Part shown: positions 1-8,575 of the stretch, piece by piece
Numbering within the stretch: the first letter of the stretch is position 1
Layout of the letters: each line of letters begins with the position of its first letter
From: CAYZAW01 sp964476505
GTDB lineage: Bacteria; Bacillota; Clostridia; Christensenellales; CAG-138
DNA length: 35,856 nt
Assembly (NCBI GenBank): GCA_964476505.1
Contig: CAYZAW010000019.1
Location: 1 to 35,856, forward strand
Direction of reading: 5' to 3'
Notes under the pieces: model-generated
Told to the model about the DNA's origin: nothing
Database searches by the model: none
The model's input: the letters and a program-made list of their open reading frames with translations, nothing else
Position numbers and translations under genes: made by a program

Positions 1-1
1 G

Positions 2-1728
2 CGGACGATTTTGCATGGGCGCTACTTTGTTGGTCTGGGCTTAGGGCACGGCGGCTTTGGCATTACCTACGCCGCCTTGGACCTTACCACAGGGCGGCGG
101 GTAGCCATCAAGGAATACCTGCCGGACGTGCTTTCCTCCAGAGTGCCTGGAGAAACGCAGGTTCGGTATAAAACCGCGCAGGAGGATTTTCTTTACGGGC
201 GGGAGCAGTTTTTGACCGAGGCGCAGATCATCTACACGCTTCGCGGCAGCCGCAACATCATTGAGGTAGAAAAGCTCTTTGAGGAATTCGGCACGGCTTA
301 TTACGCCATGGAGTTCTTAGAAGGGCAGGATCTAAAAAGGTATCTGTCTGACCATGGCGGCAAGCTGGACGCCTATCTCGCCTGCGTCCGCGACCGCGAC
401 CTCCCGCGCCGCGTCCTCGGCGGTTGCGNNNNNNNNNNCTTCTATTCCCGGTGTTTGACGCGCTCATGCTGATCCATTCCAAGGGAATCATCCATCGCGA
501 TGTAAGCCCGGACAATATTTTCATTTGCAGCAACGGCACGGTCAAGCTGCTGGACTTTGGCGCGGCACACGCCGCCCTTAGCAACAAAAGCAGCAGCTTT
601 GACGTGATACTAAAGCGCGGATACGCACCCATTGAGCAGTACATGACAAAAGGCCATCAGGGGCCGTGGACGGACGTGTACGCGCTTGCCGCAACCATTT
701 ATCACTGCATCACGGGCAAGGTGCCCTGCGAGGCAACCACTCGCGTAAACCGTGATACGCTGCTGCCCGCCTCTAAAAACGGCGCGCAGTGCACCCGTGC
801 GCAGGATGCCGTACTACAAAAAGCCATGGCGGTAAACGCACAGCAGCGTTACGCCAACATGGGGCAGTTTCAGCAGGCAATGGCAGCAGCCATGGGAACC
901 CCAATACGGCAAGCAACGGGGGAGATTTCGCAGTTTCGTGTACCTGTGAGCGGCACGGAAACCGTCCTCTCTTTACAGCTTGCACCCATAGGAAGGCGGG
1001 TGCTTGCAAGCTGTATCGACTATGCCGTTCTGGGCGCTGGGATAGGCTTACTCATTGCATTACAGCTGGACGCTTTGACCGCCGCATGCGTGGGTGCGGG
1101 AGGCTTTGTATTGCTGAATGCTGCCATGGAAAGCGGCAGCGCACAGGCAAGCCTTGGCAAAAGAGTATGCAAGCTGCACGTAACAGATCAAAACGGCAGC
1201 CCGCTGAATATGGGAAGCGCGGTGGTTCGAAACGTGTTAAAATGCCTGCTTTCTCCTCTTTTTATTGTGGAGGCAGCCATTGCCTATACGGGAAACGCAA
1301 GGCAGTCCTTGCACTGCAAGCTTTCGTCCTCCGTCGTGGCGGACGGCGCGGTGTTGAACCCGGAAAAACCGTTTGGGCAAGCGGCGTTTTCGCAAGCGTT
1401 TTCTATGGGTGCGCACTGGTATGCGGAGGGCATACAGGGCGCGTATGCGGGAAGCACCGTGGAGATCGGCTTGGAGCCGGTGCTGTTTGGGCGAAACCCG
1501 GCACAATGCAATATCATATTCCCGGCGGGCACAAAGGGCGTTAGCGGCAGGCATTGCACGCTTAAAGCAGACGCGGCGGCGGGGAAGGTGATCGTAACGG
1601 ACGTTGGCTCCACATACGGCACTTTGCTGCCGGACGGAACCTGCCTGCATGCTGGGGAGGCACGCGCGCTTGCCCCGGGAGAGCGGTTCATTCTGGGCCA
1701 AGAGGTATTTCAAATTATCTGCCGGTAG
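2..1728 (+). CDS. Membrane Ser/Thr protein kinase with RDD and FHA domains (5' partial, interrupted by assembly gap)
   Basis: This is a Hanks-type Ser/Thr kinase that phosphorylates proteins in the cytoplasm. The reading frame is already open at base 2, so the true start lies upstream of the window. Visible motifs are the glycine-rich loop GHGGFGITY (about 47-73), the ATP-binding Lys in VAIKEY (110-112), HRD with catalytic Asp (493-501) and Asn (514-516), and DFG (553-561). After the kinase comes an RDD-type membrane domain with two or more hydrophobic helices (about 985-1340), then a C-terminal FHA domain (about 1459-1725) with GRNP, SGRH and GSTYGT motifs that would bind phosphothreonine. 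The frame changes across the N run at 429-438. This is an assembly effect, because both flanks belong to one kinase. The stop codon sits just before the phosphatase start, so the genes are co-transcribed. Family assignment is sure; substrates are unknown. Confidence 0.93.
367..438. other. Assembly gap (10 N) preceded by about 60 bp of suspect sequence
   Basis: Positions 429-438 are ten Ns. The roughly 61 bases before them are about three-quarters G+C by hand count. They translate into arginine- and cysteine-rich residues that do not fit the kinase fold at this point, where a short link between the ATP-binding lobe and the LLFPVFDAL helix is expected. The clean kinase sequence resumes at 439. 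This looks like a chimeric contig end rather than biology. Confidence 0.75.
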
Positions 1729-1737
1729 GAGAGGATC

Positions 1738-2469
1738 ATGGGGTTAATAACTGCAAGCTGTTCCTACCCGGGCGGGCGGCCCGAAAATGAAGACGCGGTA
1801 TTGTGCCTTAGCTTAGGCAGCGTTACCGTTGCTGCGGTGGCGGACGGGCTTGGCGGGCATGCGGCGGGCGCGGTAGCATCAAAAACGGCGGTAGACACGC
1901 TGTCTTTCAATACGGAGGCGCTTCTGCCTGTAACACAGGAAAGCGTGCGCCGGACTTTTAGCGCGGTGAACCTTGCCATTTTAGAAAAGCAGCCCGCCTA
2001 CGGCAATATGAAAAGCACCCTGTCGCTATTTGCTTACGACTCGCAATCTCTGCTGCTGGCGCACACGGGCGATACGCGTATTTACTATTTTCATAACGGC
2101 GGCATCGCGTATCAGTCCACCGACCACAGCGTATCACAAATGGCGGTGCTGGCTGGGGAGATCACAGCCGACCAAATTCGCTTTCATGCAGACAGAAGCC
2201 ATGTGCTGTACGCGCTTGGCTGCCCGGAGGAGCCGCACATCGAAATACATGCTGTAGAATTGCCTCTGCAAAACGGCGACGCGTTTTTGCTTTGCTCGGA
2301 CGGATTTTGGGAATACGTTTGGGAAACGGAAATGATCATTGACCTATTAAAGGCGGACTCGCCGCAGGCGTGGATAGATGCAATGCTCATTCGGCTGGCC
2401 TCCCGCGTACAGGCGGGTAACGATAATTTTTCCGCGGTAGGACTGATCTTCAAGGAGGATACGATATGA
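1738..2469 (+). CDS. PP2C-family protein phosphatase
   Basis: A 243-residue metal-dependent Ser/Thr phosphatase, expected to reverse the upstream kinase. The PP2C metal motifs are all present in order: RPENED near residue 14-19, ADGLGGH at 35-41, GDTR near residue 113, CSDGFW near residue 188, and GNDNFS near the C terminus. The length is that of a stand-alone bacterial PP2C (about 240-250) with no membrane segment, so it acts in the cytoplasm. The start ATG follows a GGAGAGG ribosome site that overlaps the kinase stop. Its own stop overlaps the next start (ATGA), indicating translational coupling. The kinase-PP2C pairing is a standard antagonistic pair in Gram-positive bacteria. Confidence 0.95.
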   Translation: MGLITASCSYPGGRPENEDAVLCLSLGSVTVAAVADGLGGHAAGAVASKTAVDTLSFNTEALLPVTQESVRRTFSAVNLAILEKQPAYGNMKSTLSLFAYDSQSLLLAHTGDTRIYYFHNGGIAYQSTDHSVSQMAVLAGEITADQIRFHADRSHVLYALGCPEEPHIEIHAVELPLQNGDAFLLCSDGFWEYVWETEMIIDLLKADSPQAWIDAMLIRLASRVQAGNDNFSAVGLIFKEDTI

Positions 2470-4010
2470 AGCTTCTGGGAAAACGCCTGCTTGCCATAGG
2501 GCTTACGGTGGCGCTGATACTCTTAGCCGTTCCGGCGCTTGGCGCGGCGGACGCGTTAAGCTTTCACTTGGAAAATAGCATCATCAAGGACAATACGCTG
2601 TATGCCGTTTGCAACAGCAGTGCAGAAAAGGGCTTTTTGCCGGGGGATATCACGGCAAAGCTTGGGGAACAGGCGATCACTGCCGAAAAGGTGACCTCCT
2701 ACGCCGACACAGCGCTTGGCGCAAGCTACCTGATACTGGCGGACGTTTCCGGCTCTATCAATGCAAAAACATTGGAGGAAATGCGTTCCATCATCCAAGG
2801 CGTTGTGAACAGTTTAAATAAGAACGACACGGTTTCCATTACGCCGCTTGCGGTTACGATCAACTGCCAGCCGCTCACGAATAATCAAGAAACGATCGCC
2901 AGCCAGCTGGAGGCCATCCAAACCAGCAAGGAGGATACCAACCTGTTTGGCGGCGTGGTGCAGGGGCTGCAGTTTTTAAAGACCAACAGCAGCGCAAAGC
3001 CCAGAAAGTGCCTGATCGTGATTTCAGACGGCATGGACGACCTTGTAACCGGCATTACCCGGGAGGAAGTGAACAAGGCCGTTGAGGAAGCCAATATCCC
3101 CGTGTTTACGGTAGCCATGCTAGATAGCGGCAGCAACGCCAAAAAGGTGGAGGCCGCAAAGGTGTTTTCCAGCTTTTCAAGGCTTTCACCCGGCGGGCTG
3201 GATATCCACTGGGGCTTGAACGAGACCACCACGGACGAGGTGATACAGCAGCTGCAAGCCGTAAACAGCCGGTGCTACGCCATCCAATTCGATACAGCGG
3301 ATATCGCCCCGGCAGACGCGCGGCAAACGCTGTCCGTTTCGCTCAAGCTTACCGAGGGCGCTATTGCGGACGAAATTTCCGTGGATACCTCCGCCATAGA
3401 GCCTCCGGCAGAGGAACCCACGCCGGAGCCTGCACCCGTTGAACCGGCACCTTTGCCGCAGGAGGGCGGGGAAGCGGTACCTCAAGAAGCTCCCGGCATT
3501 CCCCTTTGGGCGTACATTGCCGCAGGAGCGGGAATCATCATTATTATTATTTCGCTGCTGCTTATTAAGAAGAAGAAAGCCGCAAGTGCGGCGGCGGCAC
3601 AGGCCGCCATGGCGGAGGCTGCCGCGCCCACAACGGAGGCCCCGGGTACCGTTGACCCGGACGTGAACGCCGTAACCGAGCCTATCCCCGTACGGCGTGC
3701 GGCGGTGGAGGTGGTATTGACCCGCGTTGGCATCAGCGAAACCGAGCAATACACGGTGCCGCTGGAGGAAAGCCTCATTATCGGCCGCAACCCGGCGCAG
3801 GCGCAAATGCCCTTTCCGCAGGATACGCTGCTTTCCGGCGCACATTGCAGGCTGAACTATCAAAGCGGCCAGCTTTACGTTACGGACATGGGCTCCACCA
3901 ACGGCACATATTTAAACGGCGTTCCCATCACCGCAACAAAGCCCCTGCAGCAGGACGATGTGATACTGATAGGCTCCATGCAGCTTAGAGTAAGCTGGCG
4001 CAGCCTGTAA
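2466..4010 (+). CDS. Membrane protein with extracellular VWA domain and cytoplasmic FHA domain
   Basis: A 514-residue protein with a clear plan. Residues 1-27 are a signal peptide or anchor. Residues 86-275 form a von Willebrand A domain with a MIDAS motif (D93, S95, S97 in DVSGS; T158; D188 in SDG). A Pro/Glu-rich linker follows at 311-344. Residues 345-367 are a transmembrane helix followed by four Lys. An FHA domain occupies 426-510 (IIGRNP, GAH, STNGTYLN). By the positive-inside rule the VWA domain is outside and the FHA domain inside. The FHA could dock the phosphorylated kinase or its targets, so the protein may link an external ligand to the kinase/phosphatase pair. That role is inference. 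The start overlaps the phosphatase stop by ATGA and has an AAGGAGG site. A terminator follows. Confidence 0.88.
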   Translation: MKLLGKRLLAIGLTVALILLAVPALGAADALSFHLENSIIKDNTLYAVCNSSAEKGFLPGDITAKLGEQAITAEKVTSYADTALGASYLILADVSGSINAKTLEEMRSIIQGVVNSLNKNDTVSITPLAVTINCQPLTNNQETIASQLEAIQTSKEDTNLFGGVVQGLQFLKTNSSAKPRKCLIVISDGMDDLVTGITREEVNKAVEEANIPVFTVAMLDSGSNAKKVEAAKVFSSFSRLSPGGLDIHWGLNETTTDEVIQQLQAVNSRCYAIQFDTADIAPADARQTLSVSLKLTEGAIADEISVDTSAIEPPAEEPTPEPAPVEPAPLPQEGGEAVPQEAPGIPLWAYIAAGAGIIIIIISLLLIKKKKAASAAAAQAAMAEAAAPTTEAPGTVDPDVNAVTEPIPVRRAAVEVVLTRVGISETEQYTVPLEESLIIGRNPAQAQMPFPQDTLLSGAHCRLNYQSGQLYVTDMGSTNGTYLNGVPITATKPLQQDDVILIGSMQLRVSWRSL

Positions 4011-4027
4011 CCAAATAAAACTATACC

Positions 4028-4056
4028 GGCGGTAATGCAAAATTACCGCCTTTTTT
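4028..4056 (+). terminator. Rho-independent terminator after the kinase/phosphatase/VWA operon
   Basis: A 9-bp perfect stem GGCGGTAAT / ATTACCGCC with a 5-nt loop is followed at once by six T. It ends the first operon 18 bases after the VWA-FHA stop codon. Confidence 0.92.
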
Positions 4057-4132
4057 CTATTTTGGCATGTAGTTTTCTATAAATCAGCAAAAAAATTCAC
4101 AAAATTATAATTTTTATAGTCTTTTATATACC

Positions 4133-4168
4133 GCGTAACCCTCTGCGTAACCCTGCATGCGCTATAAT
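4133..4168 (+). promoter_or_regulatory. Activator-type promoter with two 8-bp direct repeats
   Basis: Two identical GCGTAACC repeats (4133-4140 and 4145-4152) lie 4 bases apart. They are followed after exactly 10 bases by TATAAT (4163-4168). No TTGACA-like -35 is present, because the proximal repeat occupies that zone. The same arrangement, base for base in the repeats and in both spacings, occurs at 13648-13683 on the other strand. This is the expected look of a promoter activated by a winged-helix regulator binding tandem repeats. It would drive the large surface protein. Confidence 0.75.
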
Positions 4169-4191
4169 CCTAACTGAAAGCTGGAATAGCA

Positions 4192-4230
4192 CCCGTAGCG
4201 CGGCGTAAATTGCAAAAACCGCAAACCGGG
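4192..4230 (+). promoter_or_regulatory. Possible stem-loop in the leader of the surface protein mRNA
   Basis: Two nested short helices can form: CCCG (4192-4195) with CGGG (4227-4230), and GCGG (4200-4203) with CCGC (4219-4222). They are separated by a 4x4 internal loop. It lies in the roughly 115-nt leader between the repeat promoter and the start codon. I do not recognise it as a known riboswitch, and it may have no function. Confidence 0.3.
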
Positions 4231-4286
4231 AAGCACTGAATACGTTACTATACAAATCCAATAAAAGTATGAGAGGGGAAACGAAA

Positions 4287-7200
4287 ATGAGAAGGAAGCT
4301 AAAGAGAAGTGTTGCAATGTTCCTGAGCCTCGTAATGTTCTTGATCCCGCTTACGGTATCAAGTGTTGCGCTGGCGGAAGTGATTACGACGGAGTTATCT
4401 ACCGCTACGGTGGTAATCGCTGCTACGCCTATTGCAGACGGGAGCGCCGCTTTTAACGCAGAAACGGGAACCCCAACTACCGAAGCATCTAATGAAGTTA
4501 AGTATATCGTAACAAATACGCAGGACGATAATAGCACAAAAGATAAAATAGAAAACGGCGTACAGTATACGAACGAAGACGGCAAAACCGAAACAGATTC
4601 GTTGGATTTTGAAAACGGTGAGGATCTGCTGCTAACTGTTTTGACTGATGAAAGCGGCAACCCCATCAAGCCTACCACCACCAAGATCGATAATGATGAT
4701 CTCAAAGAAGAATCGAACAAAAAGAACGATGATAATGTACAGAAAGATGATGGCAGCAGAGACGTTTTTGTAGATGGCTACAAGAACGACGGTGGCTTGT
4801 ATTCCGATGATAAATCTGCTTTCTATGACAAAGACGGCAAAGCCGATGAAGCTGCCAAGGAAGTTGGCGTTCAAGACTTAACGGAAGGGCAAACCGTAGA
4901 AGAAGCCTCTAATGAGCTTCTGGACAAGTTTGTCGGCGATAAAAACGCAAAAGAGACCAATGGGCAGAATGGTGATGTCGATTACCTTGTAGAGCTTGGT
5001 GGCACCAAGATCACATTGGACAAAGAAGTTGCTGAAAAGACCTTTGAAATTGAAGACACTGATGTGCTTGTTCCGGTAATCGATCCAAACACAGGCGAGC
5101 AAGTTATTGAGGATGGTAAGCCAAAATTTGAGACTAAAAAGGTGACTCAACAGGCGTATAAGGTAACGCTGACGGCAAACGCCACGCTTGACAGCGCTAA
5201 AATCTTTAAGATGGAAAATGAACAACTAGAAGTGGTTGGAAGCAAGAGCCATATCATCCTAACTCTTGATACCACCGTTAGCATGGATAACGATTTAAGA
5301 GGCTCCGACGGAAAGACGCGCTGGGAGGTGCTGCAGGCTGCTGCCGAGGAATTTATAAAAACCGTAACAGGTTATAACGAAACCACAAAAACGACCACAA
5401 AGGATGTTGATATCACGCTCATTACATACAGTGGATACGGTTATGAAAACCAAACAAAAGACCTCAACCAAGTTGCGCTGAACGTTGGCACATTCGGTGA
5501 AGGCTCCAACTTATCGATCCAGCAGTTGTTGGAGGTTTACATGACGAAGGCTAGGGCGGAATTTGACAATCTGGATGATGCAACCGCTGGACCAGATAAA
5601 GGCTTTGAAATCACCCACGGTACTAACAGCGAAGCCGGTTACAGGGAGACCTTAAAGGCCATCAAAGCCCTTAGTAAAGAAGAAAACTTTGATCCTACCA
5701 AGGTAAGCGTTGTATTCATGACGGACGGCGAATCGAACTCTTATATGCGAGATGTTGGAGATAACGAAGACGGAAAGAACGCAGAGAGTATCGGCGTGGG
5801 CTTTAATAAGCAGATTACATCTGATGAGGAAGAGCTCCTTTCAAATGAAATCTCTGATGCCGCCATCGATATTCTGAAAACAAAGGCAAAGCTGTACAAC
5901 ATCGTGATTGGTGACCCGTCCAATCTCATCAAGGATTATATGGATCCTAATTACGAAATTAATAGAGGTGTTAATACTTACTTTGATGATGAGCCTACGC
6001 AGATAAAAGGCAATAATGCTAAACAGAAATACGAGGAATACTGCAGAAAGTATAAGAACAAAGATGGTATGTCTGCTGAAGAGCGTTATGCGTTTGGAGA
6101 GCTTGCAGAACAGCCTAAGATGACCGAGAAGCAATTCAATGACTATATTCAGAAATACGGTGATGATGCGGGCAAAGCCGACACTAGGGATAAAGACATC
6201 GATGTTCCCGTCGATGTATTCACTGGCGAATTAATAACCAAAGAACCACAAAAGTATAATGAGATTGTTAACAAATATAATGTTAACGTTCAGCCAGTAA
6301 CAAACGGTGAGACAACGAAGGAAACAAGGTACTTTGTAAAAGATGAAAATGGGTGGAAGCAAGTAAGTCTGGAAGAATATAACAAAGATAAGTACAACAA
6401 CAAGCGTTATACAGACGAAATTACTAAGCAGGTCATCTCACAGGGTACCGTAGCAGACGCTATAACCGGAGATGAGAACACCGTTGCTCAAAAAATTAAA
6501 AAGACCGAGCCTTACTATCAAATTTGGGGTAAATATGGCTGGAAAAATGCCACAGCAACGGAATATATAGCAAAAAGCAAGGAACAGAATGGCTCGATAA
6601 AAGTAAGGATTTTGACAAATAATAATGGAGAAGAACTAACCCGCGAAGCCGGAACAATTTACCAGACCAAGGAACCTACGAAAAGTACGAAAAAGGTAAC
6701 AGTGAAGGAGACCTACTATCAAGTAAAGCCTGTAACCGAAACGACTTACTGGGTAAAGACCGCTACGGAAACGCCCGCTGGCACTCTTAACTATAAGGTA
6801 GACAAGTTAGAGGAAAAAGGCGGCTACTATCAGAACCTCACGGATGCGAGCAACCCAAAGATTTCCTTCTTTGAGGCCACTGAGGCAAAGAAATTAGAGG
6901 AAGCATATGAGAAGATCGCGCAGGAGATCGCAGGGAAAACTGCCGACAAGGCATTGATCGCTTACAATGCAAAGGTGATCGACGTAATACCGGAAGGCTT
7001 TGACGTATACATTGAACCGGGCACCAAAGATCTCTACAGCATTGCGAAGGACGAAAACGGCGAAACCGTGCTGGTGTGGCACATCGGCAAAATCGAAGGC
7101 TTGATAAAGGACGGTAAGTATGTTGCGGACACATTGACCAAGTCCTACTTCCTGCTGCCGAACTCCAAGCTTACCGATAATTACACCTACGGCACGGTAT

Positions 7201-8432
7201 ACACTAACAACTCCGCGATCCTGCACTGCAAGCCTGTTGCGGAAAACGGTCAAGAGATTGCCATTGTGACTGACCGCCCGGTGATCACAATTGGCGCATC
7301 CACGATGAACGATACGGCAGATGATGGTGCCAGTACTGTATTTGGAACTAACGGTAAGCTTGACTGGAACCTCCGTAACAATGACAGTACTGAGCAAAAG
7401 AGTAAAACGAAAACTGATGGAACTGTAGAAACACAACAGCTAAAGATGCAAGCAAAAGGCACTACGGTTACAGATACCTCCATCAGCAATATCATCAGTG
7501 TAGACCCGAAAGTGAAGATGCCTGGTAAGGACATAGGCTTTGAGGACAAGAGCGTTGAAGAAGGAAATGTACACGAAGCCCGCTATGTGATCCCGACCAT
7601 TTATGGCACGCTGTATGTGTACCTGGACGGCGCAACCGAGTTTGACCCTGTGGACACTGGTTGGGATGATGCATGGGACGAAGACGGTGACGGCAAGGTT
7701 GACATCAACTTTGAGTATCAGCTTAAGTTCAATGCTGGAATGAGTGAGGATAATTTGGAGAATGAAGGCAATACGAAGCTCAGCAGAGAAACAATGGCTA
7801 CGCTTACTCTGACGAAGCCCGCGCCTGCTGGCCCCGGCGGCCCCACTACCACTGAACCCCTTACCCTGCCCGAAACTCCCGTAACTCCGCCGGAATTACC
7901 CGCCGAGCCTACCCTCCCGGATATCCCCGCGGAGCCCGTACCCCTTACTCCTCCCGAAGCGCCCGCGGAGAACCCCACGCAGGATATCCCCGCAGAGCCC
8001 GTGCCGCTGGCTGCTCCCGCTGAGCCTGCCGCACCCGCAAAAACCATAGCGGAAATCCCGGCGGAGCCCATTCCCTTGGCTGCAGGCAGCAGTTGGGCAC
8101 TGGTAAACCTCATCTGCATGGTGCTAAGCGCAACCGGCGCGATCCTCACCTTTGCAGCAGCCCGCAAGGCGCAGAAGGATGAGGAAATGGAGATGACCGA
8201 GGAAGCCGCAAAGGCCAAGAAGCAGCGCATGCTGATCACCAACATCTCCGGCATCGTGCTTGCAGTTGGCAGCATCGTAACGTTCGTTCTGACCCAGCTG
8301 CCCATGGTGAACATGGTGTATGTGGATAAGTGGACCGGCCTCATGGCTGCCATCCTTGCCGCGAACGTGATCGTGATGGCAATTGGCCTTCGCAAAGAGG
8401 AAAAGGAAAAGAACCCCGCCGCAAAGGCATAA
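4287..8432 (+). CDS. Large VWA-domain surface protein with Pro-rich stalk and C-terminal membrane anchor
   Basis: A 1381-residue exported protein, probably an adhesin or pilus-tip-like surface protein. The ATG at 4287 is preferred over an in-frame ATG at 4269, because GAGAGGGG lies correctly before 4287 and a signal peptide follows at once (residues 1-30, ending VALA). Residues 320-545 are a VWA domain with MIDAS residues D328, T330, S332 and TDG at 479-481. Residues 675-865 hold several imperfect aromatic repeats (RYFV..GW, YYQIW..GW, YYQV, YWV, GYYQ). Residues 890-1000 resemble the beta-rich modules of Gram-positive surface proteins. DEDGDG near 1131-1136 looks like a calcium loop. A Pro/Glu/Ala stalk (1178-1266) and three hydrophobic helices (about 1268-1291, 1316-1336, 1349-1367) end the protein. 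No LPXTG signal is present. The middle of the gene is visibly more A/T-rich than its neighbours. Confidence 0.85.
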   Translation: MRRKLKRSVAMFLSLVMFLIPLTVSSVALAEVITTELSTATVVIAATPIADGSAAFNAETGTPTTEASNEVKYIVTNTQDDNSTKDKIENGVQYTNEDGKTETDSLDFENGEDLLLTVLTDESGNPIKPTTTKIDNDDLKEESNKKNDDNVQKDDGSRDVFVDGYKNDGGLYSDDKSAFYDKDGKADEAAKEVGVQDLTEGQTVEEASNELLDKFVGDKNAKETNGQNGDVDYLVELGGTKITLDKEVAEKTFEIEDTDVLVPVIDPNTGEQVIEDGKPKFETKKVTQQAYKVTLTANATLDSAKIFKMENEQLEVVGSKSHIILTLDTTVSMDNDLRGSDGKTRWEVLQAAAEEFIKTVTGYNETTKTTTKDVDITLITYSGYGYENQTKDLNQVALNVGTFGEGSNLSIQQLLEVYMTKARAEFDNLDDATAGPDKGFEITHGTNSEAGYRETLKAIKALSKEENFDPTKVSVVFMTDGESNSYMRDVGDNEDGKNAESIGVGFNKQITSDEEELLSNEISDAAIDILKTKAKLYNIVIGDPSNLIKDYMDPNYEINRGVNTYFDDEPTQIKGNNAKQKYEEYCRKYKNKDGMSAEERYAFGELAEQPKMTEKQFNDYIQKYGDDAGKADTRDKDIDVPVDVFTGELITKEPQKYNEIVNKYNVNVQPVTNGETTKETRYFVKDENGWKQVSLEEYNKDKYNNKRYTDEITKQVISQGTVADAITGDENTVAQKIKKTEPYYQIWGKYGWKNATATEYIAKSKEQNGSIKVRILTNNNGEELTREAGTIYQTKEPTKSTKKVTVKETYYQVKPVTETTYWVKTATETPAGTLNYKVDKLEEKGGYYQNLTDASNPKISFFEATEAKKLEEAYEKIAQEIAGKTADKALIAYNAKVIDVIPEGFDVYIEPGTKDLYSIAKDENGETVLVWHIGKIEGLIKDGKYVADTLTKSYFLLPNSKLTDNYTYGTVYTNNSAILHCKPVAENGQEIAIVTDRPVITIGASTMNDTADDGASTVFGTNGKLDWNLRNNDSTEQKSKTKTDGTVETQQLKMQAKGTTVTDTSISNIISVDPKVKMPGKDIGFEDKSVEEGNVHEARYVIPTIYGTLYVYLDGATEFDPVDTGWDDAWDEDGDGKVDINFEYQLKFNAGMSEDNLENEGNTKLSRETMATLTLTKPAPAGPGGPTTTEPLTLPETPVTPPELPAEPTLPDIPAEPVPLTPPEAPAENPTQDIPAEPVPLAAPAEPAAPAKTIAEIPAEPIPLAAGSSWALVNLICMVLSATGAILTFAAARKAQKDEEMEMTEEAAKAKKQRMLITNISGIVLAVGSIVTFVLTQLPMVNMVYVDKWTGLMAAILAANVIVMAIGLRKEEKEKNPAAKA
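7893..8081 (+). repeat. Pro-rich repeat units inside the surface protein gene
   Basis: This stretch encodes a stalk with the unit IPAEPVPL at 7923-7946 and 7986-8009 and the variant IPAEPIPL at 8055-8078, embedded in further PAEP and PPE motifs. Such stalks commonly span the cell wall. Repeat number may vary between strains. Confidence 0.8.
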
Positions 8433-8450
8433 ACCAGTAATACCCGCATA

Positions 8451-8484
8451 AAATGAGCCCGGTAAGTAATTACCGGGCTCATTT
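8451..8484 (+). terminator. Terminator hairpin after the surface protein gene
   Basis: A perfect 15-bp inverted repeat, AAATGAGCCCGGTAA and its complement, with a GTAA loop starts 18 bases after the surface protein stop. The A/T ends are symmetric (AAAT/ATTT) and no long T run follows. It should still terminate or stabilise the mRNA end. Confidence 0.85.
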
Positions 8485-8502
8485 ATACGAATACCGCTTG
8501 TG

Positions 8503-8532
8503 TTGCTTAACCGCTTTACGCCGTGGTATAAT
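8503..8532 (+). promoter_or_regulatory. Candidate promoter of the transglutaminase/pilus-like operon
   Basis: A perfect TATAAT (8527-8532) lies 18 bases downstream of TTGCTT (8503-8508). It is just past the terminator hairpin and about 45 bases before the lipoprotein start codon. The following genes run to 13269 with small gaps or overlaps, so this is probably their main promoter. Confidence 0.55.
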
Positions 8533-8575
8533 ACCATATATAGTCGGGCGAAAGCTGCATGCATGGAGGCCCCGC

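Noticed and set aside
789..1544. 251-residue plus-strand frame overlapping the kinase
   Set aside because: Cys/Arg-rich translation in the wrong frame; the kinase, RDD and FHA domains occupy the other frame.
7718..8482. 254-residue minus-strand open frame rich in Gly and Ser
   Set aside because: Mirror of the Pro-rich stalk and membrane helices of the surface protein; it crosses the terminator hairpin.
8503..8532. A third copy of the GCGTAACC operator (GCTTAACC at 8505-8512)
   Set aside because: Only one degenerate half is present, at the wrong distance (14 bases) from TATAAT.
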